Shown: positions 51,101-62,006 of the stretch, piece by piece
How the letters are laid out: every line of letters starts with the position of its first letter
Position numbering within the stretch: the first letter of the stretch is position 1
NCBI RefSeq assembly: GCF_051014685.1
Contig: NW_027478965.1
Span: 124,001-188,000, forward strand
Origin: Ptiloglossa arizonensis
Lineage: Eukaryota > Arthropoda > Insecta > Hymenoptera > Colletidae
Direction of reading: 5' to 3'
Length of the DNA: 64,000 nt
Made by a program: the position numbers and the translations under genes
The notes under the pieces: model-generated
What the model saw: only the letters and a program-made list of their open reading frames with translations
Database searches by the model: none
Told to the model about the DNA's origin: nothing

Positions 51101-52965
51101 TATTCGATTCGAGCATCAGAACTGCGAAAATTTTGAGTTTCTCAAGCGTTTCTTACCTCCAAACTGCCACATCTCGCGAACGGATTGACCAATCCGCAAA
51201 ATTTCTGCTGCATCTGAAAGTAGAAACTCGCCCGATTACAACGGTATGTGTAGTTTTCCCCTAGGCCGTTCCAGTTATTCGTTTCGAGCATCAGAACTGC
51301 GAAAATTTTGAGTTTCTCAAGCGTTTCTTACCTCCAAACTGCCATATCTCGCGAACGGATCGACCAATCCGCAAAATTTCTGTTGCATCTGAAAGTAGAA
51401 ACTCGCCCGATTACAACGGTAGGTGTAGTTTTCCCCTAGGCCGTTCTAGTTATTCGTTTCGAGCATCAGAACTGCGAAAATTTTGAGTTTCTCAAGCGTT
51501 TCTTACCTCCAAACTGCCATATCTCGCGAACGGATTGACCAATCCGCAAAATTTCTGTTGCATCTGAAAGTAGAAACTCGCCCGATTACAACGGTATGCG
51601 TACTTTTCCCCTAGGCCGATCTAGTTACTCGTTTCGAGCATCAGAACTGCGAAAATTTTGAGTTTCTCAAGCGTTTCTTACCTCCAAACTGCCATATCTC
51701 GCGAACGGATCGACCAATCCGCAAAATTTCTGTTGCATCTGAAAGTAGAAACTCGCCCGATTACAACGGTAGGTGTAGTTTTCCCCTAGGCCGTTCTAGT
51801 TATTCGTTTCGAGCATCAGAACTGCGAAAATTTTGAGTTTCTCAAGCGTTTCTTATTTCCAAACTGCCATATCTCGCGAACGGATCGACCAATCCGCAAA
51901 ATTTCTGTTGCATCTGAAAGTAGAAACTCGCCCGATTACAACGGTAGGTGTAGTTTTCCCCTAGGCCGTTCTAGTTATTCGTTTCGAGCATCAGAACTGC
52001 GAAAATTTTGAGTTTCTCAAGCGTTTCTTACCTCCAAACGGCCATATCTCGCGAACGGATTGACCAATCCGCAAAATTTCTGTTGCATCTGAAAGTAGAA
52101 ACTCGCCCGATTACAACGGTATGCGTACTTTTCCCCTAGGCCGTTCTAGTTACTCGTTTCGTGCATCAGAACTGCGAAAATTTTGAGTTTCTCAAGCGTT
52201 TCTTATCTTCAAACTGCCATATCTCGCGAACGGATTGACCAATCCGCAAAATTTCTGTTGCATCTGAAAGTAGAAACTCGCCCGATTACAACGGTATGCG
52301 TACTTTTCCCCTAGGCCGTTCTAGTTACTCGTTTCGTGCATCAGAACTGCGAAAATTTTGAGTTTCTCAAGCGTTTCTTATCTTCAAACTGCCATATCTC
52401 GCGAACGGATTGACCAATCCGCAAAATTTCTGTTGCATCTGAAAGTAGAAACTCGCCCGATTACAACGGTACGCCTACTTTTCCCCTAGGCCGATCTAGT
52501 TACTCGTTTCGAGCATCAGAACTGCGAAAATTTTGAGTTTCTCAAGCGTTTCTTACCTCCAAACTGCCATATCTCGCGAACGGATCGACCAATCCGCAAA
52601 ATTTCTGTTGCATCTGAAAGTAGAAACTCGCCCGATTACAACGGTAGGTGTAGTTTTCCCCTAGGCCGTTCTAGTTATTCGTTTCGAGCATCAGAACTGC
52701 GAAAATTTTGAGTTTCTCAAGCGTTTCTTATTTCCAAACTGCCATATCTCGCGAACGGATCGACCAATCCGCAATATTTCTGTTGCATCTGAAAGTAGAA
52801 ACTCGCCCGATTACAACGGTAGGTGTAGTTTTCCCCTAGGCCGTTCTAGTTATTCGTTTCGAGCATCAGAACTGCGAAAATTTTGAGTTTCTCAAGCGTT
52901 TCTTACCTCCAAACGGCCATATCTCGCGAACGGATTGACCAATCCGCAAAATTTCTGTTGCATCT
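48106..52965 (+). repeat. Copy of 41,806-47,190 lacking three monomers
   Basis: This 4.9-kb near-duplicate repeats the order of rare monomers seen at 41.8-47.2 kb, including the internal 13-monomer restart. That shows the restart happened before this block was copied. It lacks 525 bp corresponding to about 45,301-45,825. Private substitutions include TTAGTCGTTTCG near 49,875. On both sides (before 48,106 and from 52,966) lie monomers of the second octamer, so the block is flanked by parts of one higher-order repeat. Confidence 0.82.
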
Positions 52966-55900
52966 GAAAAAAGAAACTCGCCCGATTACAACGGTATGTG
53001 TAGTTTTCCCCTAGGCCGTTCCAGTTATTCGTTACGAGCATCAGAACTGCGAAAATTTTGAGTTTCTCAAGCGTTTCTTACATCCAAACTGCCATATCTC
53101 GCGAACGGATTGACCAATCCGCAAAATTTCTGTTGCATCTGAAAGTAGAAACTCGCCCGATTACAAAGGTATGCGTACTTTTCCCGTAGGCCGTTCTAGT
53201 TACTCGTTTCGAGTATCAGAACTGCGAAAATTTTGAGTTTCTCAAGCGTTTCTTACCTCCAAACTGCCATATCTCGCGAACGGATTGACCAATCCGCAAA
53301 ATTTCTGTTGCATCTGAAAGTAGAAACTCGCCCGATTACAAAGGTATGCGTACTTTTCCCGTAGGCCGTTCTAGTTACTCGTTTCGAGCATCAGAACTGC
53401 GAAAATTTTGAGTTTCTCAAGCGTTTCTTATTTCCAAACTGCCATATCTCGCGAACGGATTGACCAATCCGCAAAATTTCTGTTGCATCTGAAAGTAGAA
53501 ACTCGCTCGATTACAACGGTATGCGTAGTTTTCCCCTAGGCCGTTCTAGTTACTCGTTTCGAGCATCAGAACTGCGAAAATTTTGAGTTTCTCAAGCGTT
53601 TCTTACCTCCAAACTGCCATATCTCGCGAACGGATTGACCGAACCGCAAAATTTCTGTTGCACCTGACAGTAAAGACTCGCCCGATTACAAAGGTATGCG
53701 TACTTCTCCCCTAGGCCGTTCTAGTCATTCGTTCCGAGCATCAGAACTGCGAAAATTTTGAGTTTCTCGAGGGTTCCTTATCTCCAAACTGCCATATCTC
53801 GCGAACGGATTGAACAATCCGCAAAATTTCTGTTGCATCTGAAAGTAGAAACTCGCCCGATTACAACGGTATGTGTAGTCTTCCCCTAGGCCGTTCTAGT
53901 TATTCGTTTCGAGCATCAGAACTGAGAAAATTTTGAGTTTCTCAAGCGTTTCTTATTTCCAAACTGCCATATCTCGCGAACGGATCGACCAATCCGCAAA
54001 ATTTCTGTTGCATCTGAAAGTAGAAGCTCGCCCGATTACAACGGTAGGAGTAGTTTTCCCCTAGGCCGTTCTAGTTATTCGTTTCGAGCATCAGAACTGC
54101 GAAAATTTTGAGTTTCTCAAGCGTTTCTTACCTCCAAACTGCCATATCTCGCGAACGGATTGACCAATCCGCAAAATTTCTGTTGCATCTGAAAGTAGAA
54201 ACTCGCCCGATTACAACGGTATGCGTACCTTTCACCTAGGCCGATCTAGTTACTCGTTTCGAGCATCAGAACTGCGAAAATTTTGAGTTTCTCAAGCGTT
54301 TCTTACTTCCAAACTGCCACATCTCGCGAACGGATCGACCAATCCGCAAAATTTCTGTTGCATCTGAAAAAAGAAACTCGCCCGATTACAACGGTATGTG
54401 TAGTTTTCCCCTAGGCCGTTCCAGTTATTCGTTACGAGCATCAGAACTGCGAAAATTTTGAGTTTCTCAAGCGTTTCTTACATCCAAACTGCCATATCTC
54501 GCGAACGGATTGACCAATCCGCAAAATTTCTGTTGCATCTGAAAGTAGAAACTCGCCCGATTACAAAGGTATGCGTACTTTTCCCGTAGGCCGTTCTAGT
54601 TACTCGTTTCGAGTATCAGAACTGCGAAAATTTTGAGTTTCTCAAGCGTTTCTTACCTCCAAACTGCCATATCTCGCGAACGGATTGACCAATCCGCAAA
54701 ATTTCTGTTGCATCTGAAAGTAGAAACTCGCCCGATTACAAAGGTATGCGTACTTTTCCCGTAGGCCGTTCTAGTTACTCGTTTCGAGCATCAGAACTGC
54801 GAAAATTTTGAGTTTCTCAAGCGTTTCTTATTTCCAAACTGCCATATCTCGCGAACGGATTGACCAATCCGCAAAATTTCTGTTGCATCTGAAAGTAGAA
54901 ACTCGCTCGATTACAACGGTATGCGTAGTTTTCCCCTAGGCCGTTCTAGTTACTCGTTTCGAGCATCAGAACTGCGAAAATTTTGAGTTTCTCAAGCGTT
55001 TCTTACCTCCAAACTGCCATATCTCGCGAACGGATTGACCGAACCGCAAAATTTCTGTTGCACCTGACAGTAAAGACTCGCCCGATTACAAAGGTATGCG
55101 TACTTCTCCCCTAGGCCGTTCTAGTCATTCGTTCCGAGCATCAGAACTGCGAAAATTTTGAGTTTCTCGAGGGTTCCTTATCTCCAAACTGCCATATCTC
55201 GCGAACGGATTGAACAATCCGCAAAATTTCTGTTGCATCTGAAAGTAGAAACTCGCCCGATTACAACGGTATGTGTAGTCTTCCCCTAGGCCGTTCTAGT
55301 TATTCGTTTCGAGCATCAGAACTGAGAAAATTTTGAGTTTCTCAAGCGTTTCTTATTTCCAAACTGCCATATCTCGCGAACGGATCGACCAATCCGCAAA
55401 ATTTCTGTTGCATCTGAAAGTAGAAACTCGCCCGATTACAACGGTAGGTGTAGTTTTCCCCTAGGCCGTTCTAGTTATTCGTTTCGAGCATCAGAACTGC
55501 GAAAATTTTGAGTTTCTCAAGCGTTTCTTACCTCCAAACTGCCATATCTCGCGAACGGATTGACCAATCCGCAAAATTTCTGTTGCATCTGAAAGTAGAA
55601 ACTCGCCCGATTACAACGGTATGCGTACCTTTCACCTAGGCCGTTCTAGTTACTCGTTTCGAGCATCAGAACTGCGAAAATTTTGAGTTTCTCAAGCGTT
55701 TCTTATTTCCAAACTGCCATATCTCGCGAACGGATCGACCAATCCGCAATATTTCTGTTGCATCTGAAAGTAGAAACTCGCCCGATTACAACGGTAGGTG
55801 TAGTTTTCCCCTAGGCCGTTCTAGTTATTCGTTTCGAGCATCAGAACTGCGAAAATTTTGAGTTTCTCAAGCGTTTCTTACCTCCAAACGGCCATATCTC

Positions 55901-58900
55901 GCGAACGGATTGACCAATCCGCAAAATTTCTGTTGCATCTGAAAGTAGAAACTCGCCCGATTACAACGGTATGCGTACTTTTCCCCTAGGCCGTTCTAGT
56001 TACTCGTTTCGTGCATCAGAACTGCGAAAATTTTGAGTTTCTCAAGCGTTTCTTATCTTCAAACTGCCATATCTCGCGAACGGATTGACCAATCCTCAAA
56101 ATTTCTGTTGCATCTGAAAGTAGAAACTCGCCCGATTACAACGGTATGCGTACTTTTCCCCTAGGCCGATCTAGTTACTCGTTTCGAGCATCAGAACTGC
56201 GAAAATTTTGAGTTTCTCAAGCGTTTCTTACTTCCAAACTGCCACATCTCGCGAACGGATCGACCAATCCGCAAAATTTCTGTTGCATCTGAAAAAAGAA
56301 ACTCGCCCGATTACAACGGTATGTGTAGTTTTCCCCTAGGCCGTTCCAGTTATTCGTTACGAGCATCAGAACTGCGAAAATTTTGAGTTTCTCAAGCGTT
56401 TCTTACATCCAAACTGCCATATCTCGCGAACGGATTGACCAATCCGCAAAATTTCTGTTGCATCTGAAAGTAGAAACTCGCCCGATTACAAAGGTATGCG
56501 TACTTTTCCCGTAGGCCGTTCTAGTTACTCGTTTCGAGTATCAGAACTGCGAAAATTTTGAGTTTCTCAAGCGTTTCTTACCTCCAAACTGCCATATCTC
56601 GCGAACGGATTGACCAATCCGCAAAATTTCTGTTGCATCTGAAAGTAGAAACTCGCCCGATTACAAAGGTATGCGTACTTTTCCCGTAGGCCGTTCTAGT
56701 TACTCGTTTCGAGCATCAGAACTGCGAAAATTTTGAGTTTCTCAAGCGTTTCTTATTTCCAAACTGCCATATCTCGCGAACGGATTGACCAATCCGCAAA
56801 ATTTCTGTTGCATCTGAAAGTAGAAACTCGCTCGATTACAACGGTATGCGTAGTTTTCCCCTAGGCCGTTCTAGTTACTCGTTTCGAGCATCAGAACTGC
56901 GAAAATTTTGAGTTTCTCAAGCGTTTCTTACCTCCAAACTGCCATATCTCGCGAACGGATTGACCGAACCGCAAAATTTCTGTTGCACCTGACAGTAAAG
57001 ACTCGCCCGATTACAAAGGTATGCGTACTTCTCCCCTAGGCCGTTCTAGTCATTCGTTCCGAGCATCAGAACTGCGAAAATTTTGAGTTTCTCGAGGGTT
57101 CCTTATCTCCAAACTGCCATATCTCGCGAACGGATTGAACAATCCGCAAAATTTCTGTTGCATCTGAAAGTAGAAACTCGCCCGATTACAACGGTATGTG
57201 TAGTCTTCCCCTAGGCCGTTCTAGTTATTCGTTTCGAGCATCAGAACTGAGAAAATTTTGAGTTTCTCAAGCGTTTCTTATTTCCAAACTGCCATATCTC
57301 GCGAACGGATCGACCAATCCGCAAAATTTCTGTTGCATCTGAAAGTAGAAACTCGCCCGATTACAACGGTAGGAGTAGTTTTCCCCTAGGCCGTTCTAGT
57401 TATTCGTTTCGAGCATCAGAACTGCGAAAATTTTGAGTTTCTCAAGCGTTTCTTACCTCCAAACTGCCATATCTCGCGAACGGATTGACCAATCCGCAAA
57501 ATTTCTGTTGCATCTGAAAGTAGAAACTCGCCCGATTACAACGGTATGCGTACCTTTCACCTAGGCCGATCTAGTTACTCGTTTCGAGCATCAGAACTGC
57601 GAAAATTTTGAGTTTCTCAAGCGTTTCTTACTTCCAAACTGCCACATCTCGCGAACGGATCGACCAATCCGCAAAATTTCTGTTGCATCTGAAAAAAGAA
57701 ACTCGCCCGATTACAACGGTATGTGTAGTTTTCCCCTAGGCCGTTCCAGTTATTCGTTACGAGCATCAGAACTGCGAAAATTTTGAGTTTCTCAAGCGTT
57801 TCTTACATCCAAACTGCCATATCTCGCGAACGGATTGACCAATCCGCAAAATTTCTGTTGCATCTGAAAGTAGAAACTCGCCCGATTACAAAGGTATGCG
57901 TACTTTTCCCGTAGGCCGTTCTAGTTACTCGTTTCGAGTATCAGAACTGCGAAAATTTTGAGTTTCTCAAGCGTTTCTTACCTCCAAACTGCCATATCTC
58001 GCGAACGGATTGACCAATCCGCAAAATTTCTGTTGCATCTGAAAGTAGAAACTCGCCCGATTACAAAGGTATGCGTACTTTTCCCGTAGGCCGTTCTAGT
58101 TACTCGTTTCGAGCATCAGAACTGCGAAAATTTTGAGTTTCTCAAGCGTTTCTTATTTCCAAACTGCCATATCTCGCGAACGGATTGACCAATCCGCAAA
58201 ATTTCTGTTGCATCTGAAAGTAGAAACTCGCTCGATTACAACGGTATGCGTAGTTTTCCCCTAGGCCGTTCTAGTTACTCGTTTCGAGCATCAGAACTGC
58301 GAAAATTTTGAGTTTCTCAAGCGTTTCTTACCTCCAAACTGCCATATCTCGCGAACGGATTGACCGAACCGCAAAATTTCTGTTGCACCTGACAGTAAAG
58401 ACTCGCCCGATTACAAAGGTATGCGTACTTCTCCCCTAGGCCGTTCTAGTCATTCGTTCCGAGCATCAGAACTGCGAAAATTTTGAGTTTCTCGAGGGTT
58501 CCTTATCTCCAAACTGCCATATCTCGCGAACGGATTGAACAATCCGCAAAATTTCTGTTGCATCTGAAAGTAGAAACTCGCCCGATTACAACGGTATGTG
58601 TAGTCTTCCCCTAGGCCGTTCTAGTTATTCGTTTCGAGCATCAGAACTGAGAAAATTTTGAGTTTCTCAAGCGTTTCTTATTTCCAAACTGCCATATCTC
58701 GCGAACGGATCGACCAATCCGCAAAATTTCTGTTGCATCTGAAAGTAGAAACTCGCCCGATTACAACGGTAGGTGTAGTTTTCCCCTAGGCCGTTCTAGT
58801 TATTCGTTTCGAGCATCAGAACTGCGAAAATTTTGAGTTTCTCAAGCGTTTCTTACCTCCAAACTGCCATATCTCGCGAACGGATTGACCAATCCGCAAA

Positions 58901-59047
58901 ATTTCTGTTGCATCTGAAAGTAGAAACTCGCCCGATTACAACGGTATGCGTACCTTTCACCTAGGCCGTTCTAGTTACTCGTTTCGAGCATCAGAACTGC
59001 GAAAATTTTGAGTTTCTCAAGCGTTTCTTATCTTCAAACTGCCATAT
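52923..59047 (+). repeat. Second 1,400-bp octamer higher-order repeat
   Basis: Eight monomers in fixed order: 1 GAAAAAAGAAACTCG with GTTACGAGC; 2 AAAGGT, CCCGTAGG, GAGTATC; 3 AAAGGT, CCCGTAGG, TTATTTCC; 4 CTCGCTCG, GCGTAGTTTT; 5 GACCGAACC, CACCTGACAGTAAAG, CTCGAGGGTTCC; 6 GAACAATCC, GTGTAGTCTTCC, AACTGAG; 7 TAGGAGTAG or TAGGTGTAG; 8 GCGTACCTTTCACC. Units start at 52,923, 54,323, 56,248 and 57,648. The unit at 54,323 has three extra monomers (1,925 bp); the others are 1,400 bp. The monomer types are not those of the 23.9-30.2 kb octamer. Confidence 0.88.
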
Positions 59048-62006
59048 CTCGCGAACGGATTGACCAATCCGCAAAATTTCTGTTGCATCAGAAAGTAGAA
59101 ACTCGCCCGATTACAACGGTATGCGTACTTTTCCCCTAGGCCGTTCTAGTTATTCGATTCGAGCATCAGAACTGCGAAAATTTTGAGTTTCTCAAGCGTT
59201 TCTTACCTCCAAACTGCCATATCTCGCGTACGGATTGACCAATCCGCAAAATTTCTGTTGCATCTGAAAGTAGAAACTCGCCCGATTACAACGGTAGGAG
59301 TAGTTTTCCCCTAGGCGGTCCTAGTTATTCGTTTCGAGCATCAGAACTGCGAAAATTTTGAGTTTCTCAAGCGTTTCTTACCTCCAAACTGCCATATCTC
59401 GCGAACGGATCGACCAATCCGCAAAATTTCTGTTGCATCTGAAAGTAGAAACTCGCCCGATTACAACGGTATGCGTACTTTTCCCCTAGGCCGTTCTAGT
59501 TACTCGTTTCGAGCATCAGAACTGCGAAAATTTTGAGTTTCTCAAGCGTTTCTTTTCTCCAAACTGCCATATCTCGCGAACGGATTGACCAATCCGCAAA
59601 ATTTCTGTTGCATCTGAAAGTAGAAACTCGCCCGATTACAACGGTATGCGTAGTTTTCCCCTAGGCCGTTCTAGTTACTCGTTTCGAGCATCAGAACTGC
59701 GAAAATTTTGAGTTTCTCAAGCGTTTCTTATCTCCAAACTGCCATATCTCGCGAACGGATTGATCAATCCGCAAAATTTCTGTTGCATCTGAGAGTAGAA
59801 ACACGCCCGATTACATCAGTATGCGTACTTTTCCCCTAGGCCGTTCTAGTTATTCGATTCGAGCATCAGAGCTGCGAACATTTTGAGTTTCTCAAGCGTT
59901 TCTTATTTCCAAACTGCCATGTCTCGCGAACGGATTGACCAATCCACAAAATTTCTGTTGCATCTGAAAGTAGAAACTCGCCCGATTACAACGGTAGGTG
60001 TAGTTTTCCCCTAGGTCGTTCTAGTTATTCGTTTCGAGCATCAGAACTGCGAAAATTTTGAGTTTCTCAAGCGTTTCTTATCTTCAAACTGCCATATCTC
60101 GCGAACGGATTGACCAATCCGCAAAATTTCTGTTGCATCTGAAAGTAGAAACTCGCCCGATTACAACGGTATGCGTACTTTTCCCCTAGACCGATCTAGT
60201 TACTCGTTTCGAGCATCAGAACTGCGAAAATTTTGAGTTTCTCAAGCGTTTCTTACCTCCAAACTGCCATATCTCGCGAACGGATCGACCAATCCGCAAA
60301 ATTTCTGTTGCATCTGAAAGTAGAAACTCGCCCGATTACAACGGTAGGTGTAGTTTTCCCCTAGGCCGTTCTAGTTATTCGTTTCGAGCATCAGAACTGC
60401 GAAAATTTTGAGTTTCTCAAGCGTTTCTTACCTCCAAACTGCCATATCTCGCGAACGGATTGACCAATCCGCAAAATTTCTGTTGCATCTGAAAGTAGAA
60501 ACTCGCCCGATTACAACGGTATGCGTACTTTTCCCCTAGGCCGTTCTAGTTACTCGTTTCGTGCATCAGAACTGCGAAAATTTTGAGTTTCTCAAGCGTT
60601 TCTTATCTTCAAACTGCCACATCTCGCGAACGGATTGACCAATCCGCAAAATTTCTGTTGCATCTGAAAGTAGAAACTCGCCCGATTACAACGGTATGCG
60701 TACTTTTCCCCTAGGCCGATCTAGTTACTCGTTTCGAGCATCAGAACTGCGAAAATTTTGAGTTTCTCAAGCGTTTCTTACCTCCAAACTGCCATATCTC
60801 GCGAACGGATCGACCAATCCGCAAAATTTCTGTTGCATCTGAAAGTAGAAACTCGCCCGATTACAACGGTAGGTGTAGTTTTCCCCTAGGCCGTTCTAGT
60901 TATTCGTTTCGAGCATCAGAACTGCGAAAATTTTGAGTTTCTCAAGCGTTTCTTATTTCCAAACTGCCATATCTCGCGAACGGATCGACCAATCCGCAAA
61001 ATTTCTGTTGCATCTGAAAGTAGAAACTCGCCCGATTACAACGGTAGGTGTAGTTTTCCCCTAGGCCGTTCTAGTTATTCGTTTCGAGCATCAGAACTGC
61101 GAAAATTTTGAGTTTCTCAAGCGTTTCTTACCTCCAAACGGCCATATCTCGCGAACGGATTGACCAATCCGCAAAATTTCTGTTGCATCTGAAAGTAGAA
61201 ACTCGCCCGATTACAACGGTATGCGTACTTTTCCCCTAGGCCGTTCTAGTTACTCGTTTCGTGCATCAGAACTGCGAAAATTTTGAGTTTCTCAAGCGTT
61301 TCTTATCTTCAAACTGCCATATCTCGCGAACGGATTGACCAATCCGCAAAATTTCTGTTGCATCTGAAAGTAGAAACTCGCCCGATTACATCGGTATGCG
61401 TACTTTTCCCCTAGGCCGTTCTAGTTCTTCGATTCGAGCATCAGAACTGCGAAAATTTTGAGTTTCTCAAGCGTTTCTTACCTCCAAACTGCCACATCTC
61501 GCGAACGGATTGACCAATCCGCAAAATTTCTGTTGCATCTGAAAGTAGAAACTCGCCCGATTACAACGGTAGGTGTAGTTTTCCCCTAGGTCGTTCTAGT
61601 TACTCGTTTCGTGCATCAGAACTGCGAAAATTTTGAGTTTCTCAAGCGTTTCTTATCTTCAAACTGCCATATCTCGCGAACGGATCGACCAATCCGCAAA
61701 ATTTCTGTTGCATCTGAAAGTAGAAACTCGCCCGATTACAACGGTATGCGTACTTTTCCCCTAGGCCGATCTAGTTACTCGTTTCGAGCATCAGAACTGC
61801 GAAAATTTTGAGTTTCTCAAGCGTTTCTTACCTCCAAACTGCCATATCTCGCGAACGGATCGACCAATCCGCAAAATTTCTGTTGCATCTGAAAGTAGAA
61901 ACTCGCCCGATTACAACGGTAGGTGTAGTTTTCCCCTTGGCCGTTCTAGTTATTCGTTTCGAGCATCAGAACTGCGAAAATTTTGAGTTTCTCAAGCGTT
62001 TCTTAT
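59048..62006 (+). repeat. Mixed family B monomers between higher-order blocks
   Basis: About 17 monomers in perfect 175-bp phase, assembled from types seen in the 37.9-52.9 kb blocks: TGCATCAGAAAG and CTCGCGTACGG near 59,090-59,230, CATCTGAGAG near 59,786, GTTTCGTGCATC near 60,556, 61,256 and 61,606, GGCCGATCTAG near 60,716 and 61,766. The order follows no single earlier block for long. Private changes include CCCCTAGACCG near 60,186, AATCCACAAAA near 59,941 and CCCCTTGGCC near 61,933. Chance ORFs at 61,611-61,811 and 61,808-62,038 are not genes. Confidence 0.8.
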
